Positions 1-7,511 of a DNA stretch of 15,973 nucleotides are shown in pieces (the stretch's first letter is position 1; every line of letters starts with the position of its first letter). The stretch covers positions 6,242 to 22,214 of the forward strand of contig JAPLIF010000097.1 of NCBI GenBank assembly GCA_026389255.1. Reading direction: 5' to 3'. The translations under genes and the position numbers were made by a program. The notes under the pieces are model-generated. The model was not told where the DNA came from and did not search any database. It worked only from the letters and a program-made list of their open reading frames with translations. Source of the stretch: Cyanobacteriota bacterium. Its GTDB lineage: Bacteria > Cyanobacteriota > Cyanobacteriia > PCC-6307 > Cyanobiaceae.

Positions 1-558
1 GGCCGGCTTGTCCCACCAGGGCAGCCCCAGGGCCCGGGACAATTGGCGCACGCCGGCCTTATCCACCCCGACTTCGGCCAGGGGAGACAGCACGCCGTAC
101 TCCTGGGCGGCCCTCAGGCCGGGGCGGTGGTCGCCTAGGTCATCCAGGTTGACCCCATCCAGCACTTGGGCCTGGCCGGCGGCGGCGGCGATGGGCGCCA
201 GCAGACCATGCAGCTCCCGTTTGCAGGCATAGCAACGGTCCTCCGGATTGCTGCTGTACGCCGGATCGGCCAGCTCGGCGGTGGGCTGTTCCCGGTGCCG
301 GATCCCGAGCCAAAGCGCCTGGGCACGGGCTTCCTCCAGCAGATGGGGGGCCAGGGCGGGCGACACGCCCGTAATCGCCAGGGCGCGATCCCCGAGGACT
401 TCGGCGGCGAGGGCCGCCACCAGAGCGCTGTCCACACCCCCCGAGTAGGCCACCACAACGGTGCCGAGACGGGCCAGCTGCTGGCGCAGGGCGGCCAGGG
501 CTGCCTCCAGGGGTGGAGGCAGCGATTCGAGCAAGGTGAAAGGAGCAACTGGGACCAT
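1..558 (-). CDS. larE: LarE-type ATP-dependent sacrificial sulfur transferase (3' part beyond left edge)
   Basis: Minus-strand reading gives 186 residues open to the window edge. A PP-loop ATP pyrophosphatase signature, YSGGVDSA, lies at residues 38-45. It is followed by NPEDRCYACKREL around 104-116 and DGVNLDD at 134-140. This order (PP-loop, Cys-x-x-Cys-Lys, DGxNxDD) is typical of the LarE family. LarE activates its substrate by adenylation and gives up sulfur from its own cysteine; the best-studied role is making the nickel-pincer cofactor of lactate racemase. The C-terminal part, with the family's sacrificial-Cys region, is outside the window. I chose ATG at 558 because AGGA lies 8 nt upstream; an in-frame ATG at 567 is the alternative. 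It is divergent from the CobO gene. A lactate racemase partner is not visible, so the substrate here is unknown. Confidence 0.85.
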   Translation of the reverse strand, partial: MVPVAPFTLLESLPPPLEAALAALRQQLARLGTVVVAYSGGVDSALVAALAAEVLGDRALAITGVSPALAPHLLEEARAQALWLGIRHREQPTAELADPAYSSNPEDRCYACKRELHGLLAPIAAAAGQAQVLDGVNLDDLGDHRPGLRAAQEYGVLSPLAEVGVDKAGVRQLSRALGLPWWDKPA

Positions 559-631
559 GGCCGCCATCCTGGCAAGGGCAGGGGCTGGGGTTGCGGAAAT
601 CTCGGTAGCCTGGCCTCCGAACCGCACCGCG

Positions 632-1873
632 ATGAACCCGCCCAACCGCCCTTCCGCCGCTGCTGCAACGGCTTCAGGCCCCACCGGAACCCGGACGCCC
701 CAGCGGGGCACGGGCCGGGGCATCGGCATCCGCACGGCGGCCGGCAGCAATGAACGCCAGCGGGGCCAGTTGCATCTCTATGACGGCGACGGCAAGGGCA
801 AAAGCCAGGCGGCCCTGGGGGTGGTGCTGCGCACCATCGGCCTGGGGATCTGCGAGCAGCAGCGAACCCGCGTTCTATTGCTGCGCTTTCTCAAGGGTCC
901 GGGGCGCTCCTACGACGAAGACGGCGCCATTGAAGCGCTGCAGCAAGGCTTTCCCCACTTGATCGACCAGGTGCGCACCGGCCGGGGGGACTTCTTCAAT
1001 GCCGAGCAGGCCACCGCCTTCGATCGCCAGGAGGCCCAACGGGGCTGGGATATCGCCAAAGGCGCCATCGCCAGCAACCTCTATTCCGTGGTGGTGCTCG
1101 ACGAACTCAATCCGGTCCTGGCCCTGGGCCTGCTGGATACGGCGGAGGTGGTCAAAACCCTCGCCGCCAAACCCACCGGCATGGAGGTGATCTGCACGGG
1201 CAGGGGGGCGCCGCCAGCCCTGGTCCAACTGGCCGATCTGCATTCGGAGATGCGGGCCCACCGTCGCCGCCTCCCCGGCCCAGAGGCCTACGGGGAAGGG
1301 TTGGGGGGCGAGCTCCTGGGCCTGGACGGCATCGAGATCTACACCGGTGATGGCAAGGGCAAGAGCACCAGTGCCCTGGGCAAGGCCCTGCAGGCCATCG
1401 GCCGTGGCATCAGCCTGGACAAGAGCCATCGGGTGCTGATTCTGCAGTGGCTTAAAGGGGGCAGTGGCTACACCGAAGATGCGGCGATTGCCGCCCTGCG
1501 CGAGAGCTATCCCCACCTAGTGGACCATCTGCGCTCCGGCCGGGATGCGATTGTCTGGCGCGGCCAACAACAGCCGATTGATTATGTGGAAGCGGAACGG
1601 GCCTGGGAAATCGCCCGCGCCGCCATCGCCAGTGGTCTGTACAAGACAGTCATTCTCGACGAACTGAATCCAACCGTGGATCTGGAACTACTCCCGGTCG
1701 AGCCGATCGTGCAGACCCTGCTGCGCAAACCAGCCGAGACCGAAGTCATCATCACCGGCCGCTGTAAAAGCCAACCCGCCTATTTCGATCTGGCCAGTGT
1801 CCACTCCGAAATGGTGTGCCATAAGCACTACGCCGAACGGGGCGTCGATCTCAAGCGGGGGGTGGATTACTGA
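632..1873 (+). CDS. cobO: Double-length CobO/BtuR corrinoid adenosyltransferase (tandem P-loop fusion)
   Basis: 413 residues made of two homologous CobO/BtuR domains, roughly 46-210 and 234-400. Such enzymes transfer the 5'-deoxyadenosyl group of ATP to cob(I)yrinic acid a,c-diamide or cobalamin in B12 synthesis. Domain 1 has P-loop GDGKGKSQ (52-59), VVVLDELNP and GRGAPP. Domain 2 has P-loop GDGKGKST (239-246), VILDELNP and GRCKSQP in place of GRGAPP. Family members are usually about 200 aa and work as dimers, so this may be a covalent pseudo-dimer. Domain 1 lacks the second hydroxyl residue after the P-loop lysine, while domain 2 lost the GRGxP motif. The frame is open upstream to 461, but that stretch is low-complexity and antisense to larE. 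ATG 632 is preferred, leaving a 73-nt divergent promoter gap; ATG 557 is possible. No strong ribosome binding site is seen. Confidence 0.85.
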   Translation: MNPPNRPSAAAATASGPTGTRTPQRGTGRGIGIRTAAGSNERQRGQLHLYDGDGKGKSQAALGVVLRTIGLGICEQQRTRVLLLRFLKGPGRSYDEDGAIEALQQGFPHLIDQVRTGRGDFFNAEQATAFDRQEAQRGWDIAKGAIASNLYSVVVLDELNPVLALGLLDTAEVVKTLAAKPTGMEVICTGRGAPPALVQLADLHSEMRAHRRRLPGPEAYGEGLGGELLGLDGIEIYTGDGKGKSTSALGKALQAIGRGISLDKSHRVLILQWLKGGSGYTEDAAIAALRESYPHLVDHLRSGRDAIVWRGQQQPIDYVEAERAWEIARAAIASGLYKTVILDELNPTVDLELLPVEPIVQTLLRKPAETEVIITGRCKSQPAYFDLASVHSEMVCHKHYAERGVDLKRGVDY

Positions 1874-1905
1874 TCGACCTGCCCTTGCCCCCCATCGGAC
1901 TGGGA

Positions 1906-2706
1906 TCAATCATTACCTCGATCCAAATCCTCAGCCAGGACATTCGACTCCAGGGAACCCAGAAAACGACCCAGCAACAATCCAGTCAACAGGGCCATAT
2001 AGAGCGTTGAGGCAAGGCCCATCATGATCACAAAGCGTTCGCCAAAAGCATTAGCTGGGACGATATCTCCATAGCCAAGTCCGCTAATCGTGACGAAGCT
2101 GTAATATGTCAACCGATCCAAGATGAGCTGGTGATCAGCCGTAGAACCCAGATTAAATGCATGAAAGTCAATCATCTGGAGGGCCGTAGCCATCATTCCT
2201 CCCGTCAGCCCCAGCAGCACATAGCCCGCCGCAGCCCCCGCCAACACCTGCACGTTGACGCGGGGGACATGGGCCAACAACCGCACCAGCCGGGCCAAAG
2301 AGAGAACAAAAAACAAACTCAACAAAAAGAATTCGACCCTAAAGGTCTCCCCTGTATTCCCCCTCTCGTACACAAGCCACCACACCACCACCATGGAGGC
2401 CAGACCCAGCAGCCGATAGGCGCCCACCCACAGGGGCGCCCGGGGGGAGGGGATCAACAGGGGCAGGGACCGCATGGTCTGAACAATCAACGCCGAATTC
2501 ACAACGGCCAGAATGAGCCGCGCATACCATTGACCATGGGCCGTCCAGGGGAGAAGCAGGATCGGCAGCAAGGTCGTCACCAGCAGGGGCACAAAGCGCC
2601 GCTCCAGCCGAATCAGCCGACTACGTCTGGACGGGAAGGCTTCAGCCTCCCCCAGTCCCAGATAACGGATTCTGGAATCAATAACGGGCCACATTCGGAT
2701 CCACAT
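1906..2706 (-). CDS. Six-TM potassium-channel-like protein with GLGYGD filter
   Basis: 266 residues with six hydrophobic segments. A re-entrant pore loop, TYYSFVTISGLGYGDIVP, lies between the fifth and sixth, with GYGD at 211-214. This is the ion_trans_2 / K+ channel pore signature; the last helix is followed by a short acidic tail. The first four segments resemble a voltage-sensor-sized block, but I see no regular S4 arginine ladder, only a few arginines around 'LARLVRLL'. The filter reads GLGYG where TVGYG is usual, so the Thr that lines the inner K+ site is a Gly. Start ATG 2706 has GGAG 5 nt upstream; starts up to 2757 are in frame but lack this. The gene begins inside the 3' end of the moeZ-like gene (29-bp overlap), so the two are likely co-transcribed. 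K+ selectivity is inferred. Confidence 0.8.
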   Translation of the reverse strand: MWIRMWPVIDSRIRYLGLGEAEAFPSRRSRLIRLERRFVPLLVTTLLPILLLPWTAHGQWYARLILAVVNSALIVQTMRSLPLLIPSPRAPLWVGAYRLLGLASMVVVWWLVYERGNTGETFRVEFFLLSLFFVLSLARLVRLLAHVPRVNVQVLAGAAAGYVLLGLTGGMMATALQMIDFHAFNLGSTADHQLILDRLTYYSFVTISGLGYGDIVPANAFGERFVIMMGLASTLYMALLTGLLLGRFLGSLESNVLAEDLDRGND

Positions 2707-3850
2707 CAACACTCCAGGCATCGATTCCCCCCGCCACATTGATTCCATTGATGCCATGGCGGGCCAGGGCGATCAGGGCCTTGGCCGAGCGGCCACCGAG
2801 CTTGCAGTGCACATAGAGGGTCTTGCCCTCGGCCAGTCGCCGCACCTCCTCGACCGCCTCGCCGCTTTCGATGCGATCGAGGGGAATCAGCAGCGCCCCG
2901 GGGATGACGGCGATTTCAGCCTCGGGCGGATTGCGCACGTCGATCAACACGAGGTCGTCCGGGGTGCTGTCGAGCCGTTGCTTGAGTTCGGTGACGCTGA
3001 TGCTTTCCACGCTGCCGGCTTCCTCCTGACCCGGAGCGGTGCCACCCACCCCGCAGAACTGCTGGTAGTCAATCAGGCGGTCGATCACGGGCCGCTCGGG
3101 GCTGGGCCGCAGCTTCAGCTCCCGGAACTTCATCTGCAGGGCATCGAACAGCAGCAGGCGGCCACTCAAGGTGGTGCCGATGCCCGTGATGATCTTGACC
3201 GCCTCGGTGGCCTGAATGACGCCGATGATGCCGGGCAACACGCCCACCACACCGCCTTCGGCGCAGGAGGGCACCATGCCCGGCGGCGGCGGCTCCGGGA
3301 ACAGATCGCGGTAATTAGGGCTTTCGGCATCAAGGTTGAAGACCGTGGCCTGGCCCTCAAACCGGAAGATCGAGCCGTAGACGTTGGGCTTCCCCAACAG
3401 CACACAGGCGTCGTTAACCAGATAGCGGGTGGGGAAATTGTCGGTGCCGTCGCAGACGAGGTCGTAGGGACGGATGATGTCCAGGGCGTTGTCGCTGGTC
3501 AGGGCCGTGTCGTAGAGATCGACCTGGCAGTGGGGATTGATCTCCAGGATGCGGGCCTTGGCCGATTCGATCTTGGGTTTGCCCACCCAGCTGGTGCCGT
3601 GGATCACCTGGCGCTGCAGGTTGCTGTGGTCCACCACATCGAAATCGACGATGCCCAGTCGGCCGACGCCAGCGGCGGCCAGGTAGAGCAACAGGGGTGA
3701 GCCCAGGCCGCCGGTGCCCACACACAGCACCGAGGCCGCCTTGAGGCGCTTCTGCCCCTCCATGCCCACCTCCGGCAGGATCAGGTGCCTGGAGAAACGG
3801 GCCACCTCATCGGGGCTGAGCTGAACACCGCTGGTGTCGGGAGGAAGCAT
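2678..3850 (-). CDS. moeB: MoeZ/MoeB-like ThiF adenylyltransferase fused to a rhodanese domain
   Basis: 390 residues. The N-terminal ThiF/E1-like domain has the ATP loop GTGGLG (45-50), the Arg-finger stretch NLQRQVIHG (78-85), the acidic DGTDNFPTR motif (134-142) and SCAEGGV with Cys196. The C-terminal rhodanese domain (about 282-385) carries the persulfide loop HCKLGGRS with Cys349. Such proteins adenylate the C-terminal Gly-Gly of small ubiquitin-like sulfur carriers (MoaD, ThiS, CysO) and then load sulfur from the rhodanese persulfide. The CxxC zinc pairs of E. coli MoeB are absent (NYRD at 179-182), as in mycobacterial MoeZ. The ATG at 3850 gives the family's usual length but has no clear Shine-Dalgarno. 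The gene lies 43 nt downstream of a JAMM peptidase, a pairing typical of carrier-protein sulfur pathways; no carrier gene is visible here. Confidence 0.93.
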   Translation of the reverse strand: MLPPDTSGVQLSPDEVARFSRHLILPEVGMEGQKRLKAASVLCVGTGGLGSPLLLYLAAAGVGRLGIVDFDVVDHSNLQRQVIHGTSWVGKPKIESAKARILEINPHCQVDLYDTALTSDNALDIIRPYDLVCDGTDNFPTRYLVNDACVLLGKPNVYGSIFRFEGQATVFNLDAESPNYRDLFPEPPPPGMVPSCAEGGVVGVLPGIIGVIQATEAVKIITGIGTTLSGRLLLFDALQMKFRELKLRPSPERPVIDRLIDYQQFCGVGGTAPGQEEAGSVESISVTELKQRLDSTPDDLVLIDVRNPPEAEIAVIPGALLIPLDRIESGEAVEEVRRLAEGKTLYVHCKLGGRSAKALIALARHGINGINVAGGIDAWSVDVDPNVARY

Positions 3851-3893
3851 GGGAATTGACCAGAAGGACGGGCGCTGCGGGTTCGGCGTGCCG

Positions 3894-4385
3894 TCAATCC
3901 TCCATTGTCCATGGCAACGCAAACGGCGCCCCGGTTTCGGCCAGCCACCAGCAGCCCAGATCCCCGCAAGCGAGCCCAGGCTCCGGACCCAGGGCCCGGC
4001 TGCCGCCCAGAATCACCATCAAAGCGGGAGCGAAGCAGAGCTGGCGGTCGGTGGCCGATGGCACGGCTGGGCCGCCCGGATGGCTGTGGGCCGAACCCAG
4101 CACCTGCCAGCCCCGGGCCCGGGCCCAGACCTGGGCATGGAGCTGCTCCCGCGGATCGATGGCAAAACGGCGTCCCCGCTCCGCCTGCGGCTGCCAGACG
4201 TTGAGGCAGGGCCAAAGGCGCCGGATCCGCCAGGGGCAGCGACCATTCGCTGGAGCGCTGGCCCAGCCACGCTCAGCTAGCACCAGGGCGCACCCCTCCT
4301 GGGGTGAGGGAGCCCGCAACAACCGCTCCAAAACCGTCAGCTCCTGACGACGGAAGACAATCGCCTCTGGCCAGAATTGGTCCAC
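3894..4385 (-). CDS. JAMM/MPN-domain metalloprotease (Mov34/M67 family)
   Basis: 163 residues from a GTG start. The zinc-binding JAMM signature is complete: Glu38 (VLAERG), His100-Ser-His102-Pro, Ser110 and Asp113, spaced HxH-x7-S-x2-D. Bacterial stand-alone JAMM peptidases of this size, next to ThiF/MoeB genes, trim C-terminal extensions from ubiquitin-like sulfur carriers; Mec in actinobacterial cysteine synthesis is the known example. Here it is the first gene of a minus-strand run with the MoeZ-like gene, which supports that role. Substrate assignment is inference, because no CysO/ThiS/MoaD gene lies in the window. The promoter must fall in the 46-nt gap shared with the divergent CAAD gene. 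No in-frame ATG lies near the N terminus, so GTG is the most economical start. Confidence 0.85.
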   Translation of the reverse strand: MDQFWPEAIVFRRQELTVLERLLRAPSPQEGCALVLAERGWASAPANGRCPWRIRRLWPCLNVWQPQAERGRRFAIDPREQLHAQVWARARGWQVLGSAHSHPGGPAVPSATDRQLCFAPALMVILGGSRALGPEPGLACGDLGCWWLAETGAPFALPWTMED

Positions 4386-4431
4386 CCGGTTACCATGGGA
4401 TGACCCCTATTGACGCAACGGGCCGCGCCAG

Positions 4432-4839
4432 ATGAGCGACACCGAAACCGAACTCAACGAAATCAAGGAAAAGCTCCAAAACGCTGCCGCCGAGGGAATT
4501 GATGCCGTCACCCCCGGCGAGGGCGATGCTGGCTTCGATTTCAACCAGCGCTTCAACGAAGTGGTAGGGAAAGTTAACGAAAACCTCGATCGGCTCGATT
4601 GGTCCCAGATCGGCAAACTCGGCAAGATCGCTGGCATCCTCCTGGCGGTGATCTTCGCCCAGGTGTTCATCAAAGGAGTGCTCGACACCATCAATCTGCT
4701 GCCGATCATTCCGGGTCTTCTCGAACTGCTGGGGCTGGTCGTTGTGGGCACCTGGGGCTGGGAGAACCTCACCACCAGCGAAAAGCGCGACGGGGTGTTC
4801 GAAAAACTCCAGGGGATCAAGAAGGAATACCTCGGCTAG
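4432..4839 (+). CDS. CURT1/CAAD-domain thylakoid membrane protein
   Basis: 135 residues. A charged, helical N terminus (about 1-58) is followed by two closely spaced membrane segments (about 62-82 and 86-108) separated by a short turn with 'NLLPIIPG', then a charged amphipathic C-terminal helix ending KLQGIKKEYLG. This is the CAAD (cyanobacterial aminoacyl-tRNA synthetase appended domain) architecture shared with plant CURT1. Cyanobacterial CurT curves thylakoid membranes, and CAAD domains also anchor some cyanobacterial tRNA synthetases. This is the stand-alone form, with no synthetase attached. Divergent from the JAMM gene. Its stop codon lies inside the 3' end of the convergent kinase gene (23-bp overlap), leaving no room for an ordinary terminator between them. 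Whether it is the main CurT or one of several paralogues cannot be told from this window. Confidence 0.85.
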   Translation: MSDTETELNEIKEKLQNAAAEGIDAVTPGEGDAGFDFNQRFNEVVGKVNENLDRLDWSQIGKLGKIAGILLAVIFAQVFIKGVLDTINLLPIIPGLLELLGLVVVGTWGWENLTTSEKRDGVFEKLQGIKKEYLG

Positions 4840-5803
4840 GTCGCGTCACCAGGGCCGTGATCGTGGCCTGGGCCTGGCGGTGATAACCACCGCCAGCAAA
4901 CAAATTGGCGTGGTTGAGCAGGTGATAAAGGTTGTAAAGGTCGACCCGCTGTTGATGGCCAGGCGGCAAGGGCCACTCCTGGCCATACCCGTCGAAAAAC
5001 GCCGCCGGCACCCCCCCAAACAACCGGGCCATGGCCAGATCCACCTCCCGATCGCCCCGGTAGGGGGCCGGATCGAAGAGGGCGCCTAGGGCCATGGGGG
5101 AACCCACCAGGCCAGGCTGGGAGGAACCCACCAGCCCATCCAGATTGCCGCTCCAGAGGTCCCCATGGACCAGGCAGGCCTCGGGTGCATGCCCCTGCAA
5201 CAGTTCGTCCAATCGCCCCAGCAAGGCCGCGGCCCCCTCCAGGGGCCTGCCGCTGCGGGCCAGGCTTTCGAGCTGGGGGGCCAACCGCCGCTCGGCAAAG
5301 AAGCGACCCCAGTTGCCCATCCAGCCATTGGCCTGGGGGGCCGTGCCGATGGCGTTATCGCGGCACCAGCCAAAGGCCCCCAGCCGATCGCCAGGCCGTA
5401 GGGGCGCCAGCAGGCTGCGGCGATGCAGCCGCGCCAGGCCCGCCCCCACGGCGGCCCAGGCCCGGCTGGGGTCCGCACCGGAGCCCAGACCCAGGTCGAG
5501 CCAGGGAAGCACCAGCACCGCCTCGCCCCCCACCAGCCCCAGGGCCAGGGGTTGGGGCACCACCAGGCCACTGCCCTCGGCCGCCGCCGCCAGGGCCGCC
5601 AAGCCATCGGCCTCCGCCTCCAGCAAATGCAGGGCCCCGGGGCGGTTGGTTTTGGCAAAAAGGCAGCTGGGGCCAGGGCCCCGGCTCTCCAGCCGCAGGC
5701 GCCAGGCCCGATGGATGCAGCCCCCACCCACCCGCTGGCGATCCAGCAGGGTGACCCCCAGGCGCTCGGCCAACCAGGGGGCGAGGTCAGGGGCGGCGGT
5801 CAT
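4817..5803 (-). CDS. Fructosamine kinase family protein
   Basis: 328 residues with the aminoglycoside-phosphotransferase-like kinase fold of the fructosamine-3-kinase family (FN3K, E. coli YniA). Visible are the glycine-rich GGGCIHRAWRL (26-36), the lysine strand LFAKTN (48-53), the catalytic loop VHGDLWSGN (212-220) and the metal-binding FDPAPYRGDREVDLAM (243-258). The family phosphorylates sugar-amine adducts (fructosamines, ribulosamines) so that they break down, repairing glycated protein; the bacterial substrate is uncertain. It is somewhat longer than the usual 290 aa. Part of the excess is a loop after WSGN containing a short duplication, GLVGSSQP-GLVGSPMA (223-238). ATG 5803 has no clear ribosome binding site. 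Divergent from crtD-like with a 45-nt gap, and overlapping the CAAD gene at the 3' end. Confidence 0.88.
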   Translation of the reverse strand: MTAAPDLAPWLAERLGVTLLDRQRVGGGCIHRAWRLRLESRGPGPSCLFAKTNRPGALHLLEAEADGLAALAAAAEGSGLVVPQPLALGLVGGEAVLVLPWLDLGLGSGADPSRAWAAVGAGLARLHRRSLLAPLRPGDRLGAFGWCRDNAIGTAPQANGWMGNWGRFFAERRLAPQLESLARSGRPLEGAAALLGRLDELLQGHAPEACLVHGDLWSGNLDGLVGSSQPGLVGSPMALGALFDPAPYRGDREVDLAMARLFGGVPAAFFDGYGQEWPLPPGHQQRVDLYNLYHLLNHANLFAGGGYHRQAQATITALVTRPSRGIPS

Positions 5804-5814
5804 GGGGGGCAGCA

Positions 5815-5824
5815 GGCGATCGCC
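5815..5824. repeat. HIP1 palindrome (GGCGATCGCC)
   Basis: A copy of the cyanobacterial highly iterated palindrome, core GCGATCGC plus flanking G/C, lies in the 45-nt divergent gap between the kinase and crtD-like starts. It was the only full copy I noticed in the window. HIP1 is common in many cyanobacterial genomes; a regulatory role here is not shown. Confidence 0.6.
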
Positions 5825-5848
5825 GTTTGACCCTGCCACCATGCGCCC

Positions 5849-7396
5849 ATGGCCAACAACGATGCGGTGCCGGACGTGGTGGTGGTGGGGGCTGGCATCG
5901 CCGGCCTGACGGCGGCGGCCCTGCTGGCCCGGGAGGGCCTGGCGGTGACGCTGCTGGAGGCCCACTCCCAGAGTGGCGGCTGCGCCGGCCACTTCCGCCG
6001 CGGCCCCTGGAGCTTTGATGTGGGGGCCACCCAGGTGGCGGGGCTGGAGCCGGGCGGCATCCACGCGCGGCTGTTTCGCCATCTCGGCGTGGCGGCGCCG
6101 GCGGCGACGCCTTTGGATCCGGGTTGCGTGGTGGACCTGGCCGATGGCCAGGCGCCGGTGCGGCTGCACCGCGATCCCGCCGCCTGGGCCAGCGAACGCC
6201 AGCGCCAGTTTCCAGGCAGCGAGCGTTTCTGGCGGCTCTGTGCCGCCCTGCATCGGGCCAGCTGGGCCTTCGCGGGCCGCGATCCGGTGCTGGCGCCGCG
6301 CTCCGCCTGGGACCTGGGCCAGTTGCTGGGGGCCCTGGATCTCTCCACCCTGGCCGCAGGACTGCTCACGGGGGCCACCGTGGCCGATCTGCAACGGCTG
6401 ACGGGATGCCAGGGCGGGCCAGAGGGGGCGCGGCTGCGCCACTTTCTCGACCTGCAGCTCAAGCTGTATTCCCAGGAGCCCGCCGACCGCACCGCGGCCC
6501 TCTACGGCGCCACGGTGCTGCAGATGGCCCAGGAACCCCTGGGGCTGTGGCACCTGGAGGGCTCAATGCAGGCCCTCAGCACCGCCCTGGAGCGGGCCCT
6601 CTCCGGCGCCCAGGGCCAATTGCTGCTGCGGCACCGGCTGCAGCGGCTGCACCCGCCCCAGCGGCCGGGAGAGGAGTGGCGACTGGCGGGCCAGGGGCCC
6701 GGCGGCAGCCCGTTTGCGATGGCGGCCCGGGAGGTGGTGCTGGCCCTGCCCCCCCAACTGCTGCCCGATCTCCTCGAAGACGCCCTGCCGGCGGCCTACG
6801 CCCGCCGCCTGGCGGCCCTGCCCGACCCCAGTGGCGCCCTGGTGTTCTACGGGGCGGTGCAGCGGCAACGGCTGGCCCCGGACACGCCCCCCCACCTGCA
6901 GCTGGAATGGCCCTCGCCAGGGTCGTTGTTTGTGTCCGTCAGCCGCGAGGGGGATGGGCGGGCGCCCCTGGGGCAGGCGACGGTGATTGCCAGTGTGTTC
7001 ACCGAGGCAAGGCCCTGGTTTGCCCTGGCGCCACCGGCCTACGCCGCGGCCAAGGCCGCCGCAGAACGTCAGATGCGCTTGGGGTTGGAACGGTTGCTGG
7101 GGGTGGCTCCGGCGGCCTGGCTGCACGGCGAACTGGCCACCCCCCGGGGCTTTGCCCGCTGGACCGGCCGGCCCTTTGGTTTTGTGGGGGGACTGGGCCA
7201 GGCGCCGCAACGGTTCGGGCCCCTGGGCCTGGCCAGCCGCACGCCCCTGGCGGGGCTATGGCTCTGTGGTGATGCCATTCCACCGGGCGAAGGCACCGCC
7301 GGTGTCAGCCTTTCGGCCCTGGCGGTCTGCCGCCAGCTGCTGCAGGGGCGGGGCCGGTCCTGGCGCTGGGATGGGCTGAACTCTGGCCCCCACTGA
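5849..7396 (+). CDS. crtD: CrtD-like carotenoid C-3',4' desaturase (FAD-dependent amine-oxidase fold)
   Basis: 515 residues. An N-terminal FAD/NAD dinucleotide-binding motif, VVVGAGIAGL (11-20), with acidic Glu37 is followed by SGGCAGHFRRGPWSFDVGAT, the phytoene-desaturase/CrtH-family continuation. The conserved C-terminal FAD motif GLWLCGDAIPPGEGTAGVS lies near residue 470. The enzyme class desaturates or isomerises carotenoids at the membrane. CrtD introduces the 3',4' double bond of myxoxanthophyll-type carotenoids, and the length and end motifs fit it. CrtH (carotene isomerase) and other CrtI-like oxidoreductases are the alternatives; sequence alone does not separate them, so the symbol is tentative. 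ATG 5849 is 45 nt from the divergent kinase start. The next gene starts 115 nt downstream in the same direction. Confidence 0.72.
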   Translation: MANNDAVPDVVVVGAGIAGLTAAALLAREGLAVTLLEAHSQSGGCAGHFRRGPWSFDVGATQVAGLEPGGIHARLFRHLGVAAPAATPLDPGCVVDLADGQAPVRLHRDPAAWASERQRQFPGSERFWRLCAALHRASWAFAGRDPVLAPRSAWDLGQLLGALDLSTLAAGLLTGATVADLQRLTGCQGGPEGARLRHFLDLQLKLYSQEPADRTAALYGATVLQMAQEPLGLWHLEGSMQALSTALERALSGAQGQLLLRHRLQRLHPPQRPGEEWRLAGQGPGGSPFAMAAREVVLALPPQLLPDLLEDALPAAYARRLAALPDPSGALVFYGAVQRQRLAPDTPPHLQLEWPSPGSLFVSVSREGDGRAPLGQATVIASVFTEARPWFALAPPAYAAAKAAAERQMRLGLERLLGVAPAAWLHGELATPRGFARWTGRPFGFVGGLGQAPQRFGPLGLASRTPLAGLWLCGDAIPPGEGTAGVSLSALAVCRQLLQGRGRSWRWDGLNSGPH

Positions 7397-7511
7397 ACTC
7401 TGGCTGGAAGAGATCAGCCGGACCCCACAGCCGGCCGGCCTCTGCGACCGCTTTCAAGGCGTCCGAATCGGGCGCTGTGCGCCATGCTGGCCCCCATTCG
7501 CTGCCCGCCCG

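Noticed and set aside
461..631. N-terminal extension of the CobO fusion
   Set aside because: Low-complexity, opposite the larE coding region and its start; the family homology begins well after 632.
2756..3700. Plus-strand 314-codon frame opposite the MoeZ-like gene
   Set aside because: Antisense to a gene with complete ThiF and rhodanese motifs; no recognisable domain.
6124..7272. Plus-strand 382-codon frame inside the crtD-like gene
   Set aside because: Ala/Gly/Pro/Arg-rich shadow in another frame; the crtD-like frame has both conserved FAD motifs.
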